NCBI GenBank assembly: GCA_903912405.1
Contig: CAIWHF010000112.1
Location: forward strand, 1-6,898
Reading direction: 5' to 3'
DNA from: an uncultured Bacteroidota bacterium
Lineage (GTDB): Bacteria; Bacteroidota; Bacteroidia; Chitinophagales; Chitinophagaceae
Length of the DNA: 6,898 nucleotides
Below, piece after piece: positions 1 through 5,734 of the stretch. The position numbers were made by a program, and so were the translations under genes. The notes beneath the pieces were generated by a model, which was given only the letters and a program-made list of their open reading frames with translations, was not told the origin of the DNA and made no database searches. The first letter of the stretch is position 1; the number at the start of each line of letters is the position of its first letter.

Positions 1-1
1 A

Positions 2-430
2 CAACCTACCGAAAATTCTCAAGCAGGGAGACAATTAAGATTCAATTCTACAGAAGAAATTTTAGCGAATAAATCACTCATTCAATCCTATATTTTTGAG
101 GCCATTGAAATTGAGAAAAACGGTTTGAAAATAGCATACAAATCCACTGCAGAATTTAATGTACCGGATGAATTGGAAGAGGAATTTAAAAAAAATGATG
201 CATTTAAAACTGCATTTGAATCTTTGACTCCTGGCAGACAAAAAGGGTATCTATTACATTTTGCAAATGCAAAACAAACAACTACTCGCACAAATCGAAT
301 TATTCAAGCCATCCCAAGAATCCTTAATGGGAAGGGGCTTACCGATTGTACTTGTGGACTTTCAAAAAAGATGCCCTCATGCGATGGTTCACACAAACAA
401 TTAAAATTACGACCGTTTCAAAACCCCTAA
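2..430 (+). CDS. YdeI/OmpD-associated family protein with C-terminal CDGSH-type Fe-S motif (5' partial)
   Basis: The reading frame is open from the window's left edge, so the true start lies outside; 142 residues are visible. Residues about 48-112 match my memory of the OmdA (bacteriocin-protection, YdeI or OmpD-associated) domain: a 'VPDEL' entry, 'AFESLTPGRQKGYLL', then 'AKQTTTRTNRI' and 'IPRILNGKG'. The tail has Cys116, Cys118, Cys127 and His131 in the spacing C-x-C-x2-S-x3-P-x-C-D-G-S-H, which is the full consensus of CDGSH (mitoNEET-type) 2Fe-2S proteins with 3Cys:1His ligation. The biochemical role of the YdeI family is poorly defined; E. coli YdeI has been tied to polymyxin/bacteriocin tolerance. 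Binding of a cluster here is inferred from the motif. No signal peptide can be judged because the N-terminus is missing. A TTG at 125 is not the start, since family-like sequence ('GRQLRFNSTEEI', 'YIFEAIEIEKNG') continues upstream of it. Confidence 0.85.
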   Translation, partial: QPTENSQAGRQLRFNSTEEILANKSLIQSYIFEAIEIEKNGLKIAYKSTAEFNVPDELEEEFKKNDAFKTAFESLTPGRQKGYLLHFANAKQTTTRTNRIIQAIPRILNGKGLTDCTCGLSKKMPSCDGSHKQLKLRPFQNP

Positions 431-431
431 C

Positions 432-527
432 TCATCGTTGAATCAAAAATTTAACTTCCTCATTTACAAAGGTAAACTCCGGAGCTAAATTTTTAATCCG
501 CCTCGATTTATAACTTTTGAAACAGTC
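432..527 (-). other. Possible remnant of a minus-strand coding sequence
   Basis: A 31-codon open stretch on the minus strand ends at a TGA (432-434) and reads like a soluble protein C-terminus ('NLAPEFTFVNEEVKFLIQR'). Directly upstream on the same strand, another frame reads 'EKAFLEISYRNLRLFQKL' before a stop near 515, as if one gene were broken by a frameshift. I do not recognise a family. Open stretches of this length occur by chance in AT-rich DNA, so this is only a hint. The rest of the gap 431-634 shows no gene, RNA or clear terminator; it contains the short palindrome CTCCGGAG at 477-484 and a T8 run near 597-604. Confidence 0.2.
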
Positions 528-634
528 TTAAATTACGATAGGATATTTCCAAAAATGCTTTTTCTCAGCTCTATTTCAAAACATCAAATACTAGGCTTTT
601 TTTTGGCAGATTAAATTTATAAAAATCTAAAATA

Positions 635-921
635 GTGAAAAACTTAAAACAAATAGTTTTTCAAATAATACTAATTGACCTTCTATTATTATCAACTCCT
701 CTTGTTGCCATGCAATTTACGAATGAAGTCAATTGGTCACTTTTTGATTTCATTTTAATGGGTGGATTACTTTTTGATTTATTAGCTTAATATTTCTCAT
801 TCAACTTAAAGTAAGTACTAAAAAAAAGAAAATAGCAATATTGTTTGCACTATTATTCTTCCTATATCTATGGGCTGAACTTGCAGTAGGTATTTTTGAT
901 TTTCCATTCAGTGGAAATTAG
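635..921 (+). pseudogene. Small three-helix membrane protein gene, broken by a frameshift
   Basis: From a GTG at 635 the frame encodes 51 residues ('VKNLKQIVFQIILIDLL', 'TPLVAMQFTNEVNWSLFDF') and stops at TAA 788-790. A second frame, open to the TAG at 919-921, continues the same protein: 'ISLIFLIQLKVSTKKKK', then 'LYLWAELAVGIFDFPFSGN'. Joined by restoring one lost base between about 776 and 790, the product would be about 95 residues with three hydrophobic segments. I remember small uncharacterised Bacteroidota membrane proteins with the same landmarks (LVAMQFT-EVNW-LFDF, then WAELAVGIFG-PF-G), which supports a single ancestral gene; I know no function for them. The alternative is a sequencing or assembly indel in a T-rich stretch. 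No in-frame ATG precedes the GTG before a stop at 620-622. Confidence 0.7.
739..780 (+). repeat. 12-bp direct repeat at the frameshift site
   Basis: ACTTTTTGATTT occurs at 739-750 and again at 769-780, 30 bp apart and in the same codon phase. The first copy encodes part of the conserved 'SLFDF' segment. The second encodes 'LLFD', where I would expect a glycine-containing stretch in relatives. The frame break of the host gene falls at the end of the second copy. Confidence 0.75.
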
Positions 922-972
922 TTTGATTTGATACTTGGTTCTCTGTTCTACTGTTCAAATCTTAATAAATAC

Positions 973-1005
973 GCATTGAAAATCCTCTCAATTCTATTTC
1001 AATGC
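973..1005. repeat. Inverted repeat, 9-bp perfect arms, before the U32 gene
   Basis: GCATTGAAA (973-981) and TTTCAATGC (997-1005) are perfect reverse complements around a 15-nt AT-rich loop. No T-run follows, so a classical intrinsic terminator is not supported; it may be a transcript-end hairpin for the upstream remnant or an operator. The rest of 922-1043 shows nothing else coding. Confidence 0.5.
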
Positions 1006-1036
1006 TTGTATAACAATAAATAAATGTAGATTTTTG
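1006..1036 (+). promoter_or_regulatory. Candidate Bacteroidota promoter for the U32 gene
   Basis: TTG at 1006-1008 is followed after 18 nt by TAGATTTT (1027-1034), 7 of 8 matches to the Bacteroidota -7 consensus TAnnTTTG; the last T-run ends in G at 1036. Transcription would begin within a few bases of the ATG at 1044. The 'TTG' falls directly after the inverted repeat at 973-1005. This is a pattern match only, and short motifs of this kind are common in AT-rich DNA. Confidence 0.35.
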
Positions 1037-1043
1037 TAGTACC

Positions 1044-1799
1044 ATGAAAAAGAAAGTTGAAATTTTAGCACCAGCGAAAAATTTATGGCAAGGACAAATG
1101 GCGATTAATGCCGGAGCTGATGCTGTTTATATTGGAGCACCTAGTTATGGAGCGCGTTCAAATGCGACCAATTCTGTAGAGGATATTGCAGCCCTCGTTC
1201 GGTATGCACATTTATTTAAAGCACAAGTTTTTGTAGTCATCAATACCATTTTATACGATCACGAGTTGGAGGATTGTCGAAAACTTATTTATGAATTGTA
1301 CGACATTGGAGTGGATGCATTGATTGTGCAAGACATGGCTATTCTGGAAATGGAATTACCGCCAATTGTTTTACATGCAAGTACTCAAGCCAACAATCGT
1401 GATCCGCATCATGTTAAATTTCTTCATGATGCAGGGATGCAACGTGTCGTACTAGCGAGAGAACTCAACTTGGATCAAATCAAAGAAATTCATGCCACTA
1501 CCGATGTGGAACTGGAATTCTTTGTTTCTGGTGCATTGTGTGTTTCTTTCAGTGGTAATTGTTACATGAGTATTGCGGGAGGTGAACGAAGTGCGAATCG
1601 TGGTTCATGTGCTCAAAACTGTCGTTTACCTTACAACTTGATCGATGGTACAGGAACGACACTTATCAAGAACAGTCATTTATTATCTATCAAAGACTTA
1701 GATTTAAGCGATCAACTTCCGAATTTAATTGAAGCAGGAATTACTTCCTTTAAAATTGAAGGTCGCCTAAAAGACGTGGTATATGTAAAAAACTATTGA
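1044..1799 (+). pseudogene. U32-family (collagenase-like / RlhA-TrhP-type) protein, C-terminally truncated
   Basis: The ATG opens a typical U32 N-terminus ('KVEILAPAKNLWQGQMAINAGADAVYIGAP'-type start, residues 4-33). Residues 158-176 fit the U32 signature E-x-F-x2-G-[SA]-[LIVM]-C-x4-G-x-C-x-[LIVM]-S exactly. Cys166, Cys173, Cys189 and Cys193 (C-x6-C-x15-C-x3-C) are the conserved cysteines that in characterised U32 proteins bind a 4Fe-4S cluster. Family members such as RlhA, TrhP and UbiU/UbiV act in RNA hydroxylation or oxygen-independent ubiquinone hydroxylation; proteolysis is doubtful for most. The protein ends at residue 251, right after 'FKIEGRLKDVVYVKN', where Bacteroidota relatives I remember continue with 'TAYYRQKL' and several hundred more residues. 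Neither other frame downstream restores that continuation, so a deletion or rearrangement is more likely than a point frameshift. A stable short protein cannot be excluded. Confidence 0.8.
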
Positions 1800-1842
1800 A
1801 AAATACTAATTTACCTGTGCTTTCGTTAATAAATTTAGAGTT

Positions 1843-1867
1843 TAAGCATGCTAAAAGTGGATGCTTA
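1843..1867. repeat. Short inverted repeat upstream of porU
   Basis: TAAGCAT (1843-1849) and ATGCTTA (1861-1867) form a 7-bp perfect stem with an 11-nt loop, 12 bp before the -7 box of porU. It contains the out-of-place ATG at 1848. It could be a weak transcript-end hairpin for the U32 remnant or a regulator site over the -33 region; no T-run follows. Confidence 0.35.
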
Positions 1868-1879
1868 TAATTCAATTTG

Positions 1880-1887
1880 TAACTTTG
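1880..1887 (+). promoter_or_regulatory. porU promoter, -7 box TAACTTTG
   Basis: TAACTTTG is an exact match to the Bacteroidota sigma-factor -7 consensus TAnnTTTG. A clear TTG is absent at the expected -33 position; only TGG (1858-1860) sits 19 nt upstream. The box ends 8 nt before the ATG at 1896, so the mRNA should start at or a few bases before the start codon. This also argues against translation from the upstream in-frame ATG at 1848. Confidence 0.5.
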
Positions 1888-1895
1888 CCTTAATT

Positions 1896-4800
1896 ATGAA
1901 ACAACTATTGCTTGTAATAGTAGCTATTTGCTGCGTTTTTGTCGGTGCATCGGCTCAAGGAAGTGCTCCACAAACTTTTGTAGTAGATACGAATCAATTG
2001 TATAATGGATACTTCACTGTAAAGTTACAGCTGGAGCAATATGCTATCCCGTCCATTCAATTAGAACGTCCCATTTACCAACCATCTTCAGCCGCAGTGC
2101 CAGACTCGCTATTTCACAATTTGAGTGCCTATAAAATGGTTTTGGGTAAGGAGCGAAAAAAGGTATTTGTATTTCTACAAATACCTGTATATCAATTTAT
2201 TAATGCGCGCAAAGAAAGGCTCAGTCAAATTTCAATCAGCATACAAGAAAAAATCGTTATCAATTCCAATAAAAAATTATTAAAAACTGCGGCAAGCCAT
2301 TCTTCATTAAGTTTAGGTGATAATTACAAAATTAGTATCTCCAAAAAAGGATTGTATAAAGTAGATTATACTTTTTTGAAAAATGTGCTTAGTGCAATTT
2401 CGGGTCCTGTTGCAAGTAATACAATTCATCTTTTAGGTAATGGAGGCACCATGCTTTCGGAGGATAATAGTGTTCCAACTCCGGATGATCTTGTTGAAAA
2501 TGCCATTCAAATGGTGGATGGCGGTGATGGACAGTTTAACCCTGGCGATTATTTTATATTTTATGCAAATGGGCCTATGGCTTGGGTAAAGGATAGTGTA
2601 AATGCACAGTTTCATCATGTAAATCATCTATACGAAGATAAAAGCTACTATTTTATTAGTATACAGTCGGCAACCCCCGTAGTAAGAATAGATACACAAG
2701 TTACAATAGCAATGCCCAATCAGTTTGTGGATAGTTATAACGATTATTGGGTAGAAGATATCGATGCGGTTAATGTGGGGAGTTTTGGTAAGCAATGGTG
2801 GGGCGACGAAATGGGTAATGATGGTGTGCGGCCTACACAACGGGTTTTTACTGTGGATGCAGATGCTGCTCAAAGTCCCCTTTTTACAAGATTGTTAGTA
2901 GGTGCAAGAAGTACTGCTGGACCAAGTCAGTTAAAGTTGAGTATTAATAATGCAGTTTATAAAAACTACTATTTTAATGCAGTTGGAACAGATGAATTGT
3001 CAGATCCTATTGATGATAAATTTGATCAGTTTTCAATGGCCAATACAGGGCAGGTTAAGTTGCAATTTGATTTTAGTGCACCTTACTTAGGAGCTAAATC
3101 CTATATTGATTTTTTAGAAATTAATTTCAGAAGAAAATTAGTATTTAACAATAATTGTATCGCCTTCAGAGATTGGAATAGTGTAGGGGCAAACAATATA
3201 GCTTCCTATACCATACAAGCAGCTTCATCTGCTACAAAAGTTTGGGATATTACGGATGCGCTCCATCCTTTTCAAATGAATGTACTATGGAATGGAACTG
3301 CATTGAATTTTACACAACAAGCAGATCAATTGCATGAGTTTATTGCATTTAATAGTAATGCCTTTTTAATACCGCAATCAGAGGGGAAAATAGTTAATCA
3401 AGATTTGCATGGGCTCGCCCCCGTTGATTTAATTATAGTCACCCATCCATCCTTTGTATCTGCAGCCAATCGATTAGCGACCTTGCATCAACAAAAAAAT
3501 AATCTACGTGTGGTCGTAGCCACAACTAATCAAATTTATAATGAATTTGCATCAGGTTCGCAGGATATTGGTGCCATTAGAAATTTCGTAAAATTATTTT
3601 ATCAACGTGCAGGTGCAGACACGAATCAAATGCCCCGATATTTACTGATGTTCGGAGATGCATCATACGACTATAAAAATAGAATTGTAAAAAATACAAA
3701 TTACGTGCCTACCTATGTAACAGCACAATCCGTAAACGTAATTAATGGTTATTGTTCGGATGATTACTTTTCATTTTTAGATGATACTGAAAATATTGAA
3801 AATGAAAACATTCCCAATACTATGGATGTAGGCGTTGGAAGATTGCCGGTAAAATCTATATATGAAGCCAATGTGGTGGTAGATAAGATTGAATCGTATA
3901 TGAGTGCTGCTGCATTTGGGCCTTGGAGATTAAATACTACCATTGTTGCTGATAATGAAGATGGCGCAGGTCCGCATTTGCAAGATGGAGAAATAATGGC
4001 ATCGTCTATCAGCAATAAAAGCAATATCTATTACGAAAATAAAGTGTACTTAGATAATTTGCCTTTTGTATCCTCGCCTGGAGGTATTCGTTGTCCGGAT
4101 GCTAATAAAACCATTAATGATCAGGTTTTTAAAGGAACCTTATTAATAAATTATAATGGGCATGGTAATATTGAACGATTGGCTCATGAGAATATTTTAA
4201 GTAGTGCCGATTATCTCACTTGGGATAATGAATATAAAATGCCCTTTATGATCACGGCTACCTGCGAATTCTCGCGTTTCGATAATCCTTCCTATGTTTC
4301 AGCGGGAGAACAATTGGTATTGCGCGAAAAAGCAGGTGCTATTGCTTTGGTTACTACTACACAAGTAGTATATCAATCGAGTAATAGAATTATGAATTCC
4401 CAATATTTAATGGCTCAGTTCAATCATACAAGTACAAACTGGACAACATTTGGAGATGCTTTCAGAAGGGGCAAAAATCAAACATATATCAATCCGGGTT
4501 CTTTTGATTTAGCTAATTTTAGAAAATTTGCATTGTTGGGAGATCCTGCATTGTTACCCGCATTTCCCAAAGAAATTGTTCGAACAGATGCTATTGTGGA
4601 TATGAATACACAGCAAGTAATTGATTCTTTAAAAGCCTTAGGGCATTATAAAATTGAAGGGTCTGTAAAAAATGGTGCTAATCAGGTACTAAGTAATTTT
4701 AATGGCACTGCTACGGTATTAATTTTGGATAAACCTAGGAAAGTACAATTAGTTACAAAAGAAACGAATGCAAGCAGAACCTATTATTCTCAAAATACTA

Positions 4801-5648
4801 TAATTTATAAAGGTCAGGCAACAGTACTTAATGGTCATTTCTCCATTGAATTTATATTGCCTAAAGATCTGGATATAACTCCGGGTAAAACACGTATCCT
4901 ATATTATGCGCAATCTTCAACGGAAGATGCTGCAGGCTGCGATACCAATTTTGTATTGGGCAATTTTTCTACGGTGCCAATTGTTGATGATGATAAGCCT
5001 ATCGTGCTACCGTTTATGAATGATAGTTTGTTTAGAAATGGAGCTATTACTAATCCTAATTCTATATTGTATGTAAAATTGTCGGATGCTTCTGGAATTA
5101 ATGTTTCAGGCAATGGAGTGGGGCACGATTGTATTGCAATTTTAGATGAAGATGAACAACATCCTTTTGTTTTAAATGATTATTACGAAACCGATACGGG
5201 CACCTACAAAAAGGGAATCATTAGATTTCCGATGAAAAACCTATCCCTTGGCATGCATCGTATAAAAGTAAAAGCGTGGGATATTAATAATAACTCAGGG
5301 GAAGGCCAAGTAGTTTTCAACGTTGTTGATGGCAGTGCAACAGCATTAGGTAATGTATTCAACTATCCTAATCCATTTAATGATGCTACTACTTTTTCAT
5401 TCGAACACAATCATCCGAATGAAAATTTGGAGGTGCAAATAGATATTTACAGTGCAACAGGTCAATTGGTTCATACTATAAAAGAAAAAGTGGATGCTAC
5501 AGGTAGTAGAACTGCTTCGATTGTATGGGATACAAAGAGTAGTTTTGGGGTTAGTGTAGAAAGTGGCCTATATGTATATCGTGTTCAAATAACAACGGAA
5601 AATGGACAATCGGCGATGGCATACCAAAAACTCATAATTGTTCGTTAA
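1896..5648 (+). CDS. porU: Type IX secretion system sortase PorU (C25 family)
   Basis: PorU is the surface cysteine peptidase of the T9SS that removes the C-terminal signal domain of cargo and attaches it to an LPS anchor. The protein is 1250 residues, similar to known PorU (about 1,160-1,280). Residues 1-20 form a signal peptide (MKQLLLVIVAICC..., cleavage after ASA). A long beta-rich N-terminal region follows. The C25 domain runs about 510-890: 'APVDLIIVTHPSF', 'YLLMFGDASYDYK', 'SDDYFSFLDD', 'DVGVGRLPV', then catalytic His756 in 'NYNGHGN' and Cys790 in 'ITATCEFSRFDNP', ending near 'LLGDPALLPAFP'. Residues about 890-1150 look beta-rich. Residues 1156-1250 ('NYPNPFNDATTFSF' to the end at 'YQKLIIVR') form a Por-secretion-type C-terminal domain. 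I chose ATG 1896 rather than 1848 because it starts the signal peptide and a -7 box lies between the two. porV follows after 86 nt. No frameshift or missing catalytic residue was seen. Confidence 0.95.
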   Translation: MKQLLLVIVAICCVFVGASAQGSAPQTFVVDTNQLYNGYFTVKLQLEQYAIPSIQLERPIYQPSSAAVPDSLFHNLSAYKMVLGKERKKVFVFLQIPVYQFINARKERLSQISISIQEKIVINSNKKLLKTAASHSSLSLGDNYKISISKKGLYKVDYTFLKNVLSAISGPVASNTIHLLGNGGTMLSEDNSVPTPDDLVENAIQMVDGGDGQFNPGDYFIFYANGPMAWVKDSVNAQFHHVNHLYEDKSYYFISIQSATPVVRIDTQVTIAMPNQFVDSYNDYWVEDIDAVNVGSFGKQWWGDEMGNDGVRPTQRVFTVDADAAQSPLFTRLLVGARSTAGPSQLKLSINNAVYKNYYFNAVGTDELSDPIDDKFDQFSMANTGQVKLQFDFSAPYLGAKSYIDFLEINFRRKLVFNNNCIAFRDWNSVGANNIASYTIQAASSATKVWDITDALHPFQMNVLWNGTALNFTQQADQLHEFIAFNSNAFLIPQSEGKIVNQDLHGLAPVDLIIVTHPSFVSAANRLATLHQQKNNLRVVVATTNQIYNEFASGSQDIGAIRNFVKLFYQRAGADTNQMPRYLLMFGDASYDYKNRIVKNTNYVPTYVTAQSVNVINGYCSDDYFSFLDDTENIENENIPNTMDVGVGRLPVKSIYEANVVVDKIESYMSAAAFGPWRLNTTIVADNEDGAGPHLQDGEIMASSISNKSNIYYENKVYLDNLPFVSSPGGIRCPDANKTINDQVFKGTLLINYNGHGNIERLAHENILSSADYLTWDNEYKMPFMITATCEFSRFDNPSYVSAGEQLVLREKAGAIALVTTTQVVYQSSNRIMNSQYLMAQFNHTSTNWTTFGDAFRRGKNQTYINPGSFDLANFRKFALLGDPALLPAFPKEIVRTDAIVDMNTQQVIDSLKALGHYKIEGSVKNGANQVLSNFNGTATVLILDKPRKVQLVTKETNASRTYYSQNTIIYKGQATVLNGHFSIEFILPKDLDITPGKTRILYYAQSSTEDAAGCDTNFVLGNFSTVPIVDDDKPIVLPFMNDSLFRNGAITNPNSILYVKLSDASGINVSGNGVGHDCIAILDEDEQHPFVLNDYYETDTGTYKKGIIRFPMKNLSLGMHRIKVKAWDINNNSGEGQVVFNVVDGSATALGNVFNYPNPFNDATTFSFEHNHPNENLEVQIDIYSATGQLVHTIKEKVDATGSRTASIVWDTKSSFGVSVESGLYVYRVQITTENGQSAMAYQKLIIVR
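2161..2186. repeat. Perfect 11-bp hairpin inside porU
   Basis: AGGTATTTGTA (2161-2171) and TACAAATACCT (2176-2186) are exact reverse complements separated by only TTTC. The stem lies in the codons for residues 89-97 of PorU ('KVFVFLQIP'), about 265 nt after the start codon. It would fold in mRNA as an 11-bp stem with a tetraloop. It may be a translation or stability element, or chance. Confidence 0.6.
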
Positions 5649-5656
5649 TATCTTTG
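5649..5656 (+). promoter_or_regulatory. Candidate porV promoter, -7 box TATCTTTG
   Basis: TATCTTTG directly follows the porU stop codon and matches TAnnTTTG exactly. No TTG is present at the expected -33 distance, which would lie inside the last porU codons, so strength is uncertain. Use would give porV its own transcript with a leader of about 70 nt. Co-transcription with porU is also possible. Confidence 0.35.
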
Positions 5657-5699
5657 TAATCAAGCTTAAAACATAAATTGTGTTTTGAATGCTTACAAA
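5653..5699. promoter_or_regulatory. Imperfect stem-loop in the porU-porV gap
   Basis: TTTGTAA (5653-5659) pairs with TTACAAA (5693-5699), and AAAACA (5668-5673) with TGTTTT (5681-5686), around a 7-nt loop; AAGC (5662-5665) can pair with GCTT (5691-5694) as an alternative to the outermost stem. A T-rich stretch (TCTTTTT) follows at 5715-5721. It could act as a partial terminator or processing site that lowers porV relative to porU, or as a leader structure of porV. Its 5' edge overlaps the candidate -7 box. Confidence 0.4.
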
Positions 5700-5734
5700 T
5701 ACTTTATAAATTTATCTTTTTAAAAAATGTAACA

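Noticed and set aside
88..291. Minus-strand open frame of 67 codons opposite the YdeI-like gene
   Set aside because: It overlaps a well-supported gene on the other strand and looks like no known protein.
597..604. T8 run as an intrinsic terminator for the YdeI-like gene
   Set aside because: No GC-containing hairpin precedes it, and it is more than 160 nt after the stop codon.
1786..1870. Frameshift in the A-run near 1787-1792 as the cause of the short U32 protein
   Set aside because: Neither alternative frame ('LLKNTNLPVLSLINLEFKH...' or 'TIEKY' then stop) resembles the expected U32 continuation.
1848..1895. In-frame N-terminal extension of PorU from the ATG at 1848
   Set aside because: The 16 extra residues would bury the signal peptide, and an exact -7 box lies between this ATG and the one at 1896.
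4352..4370. 7-bp inverted repeat TACTACT / AGTAGTA in porU
   Set aside because: It is short, lies in ordinary coding sequence for 'TTTQVV', and is expected by chance.
2433..5113. Several minus-strand open frames of 64-86 codons within porU
   Set aside because: They lie opposite well-conserved PorU domains, have no recognisable family features or start signals, and are shadows of the coding strand.
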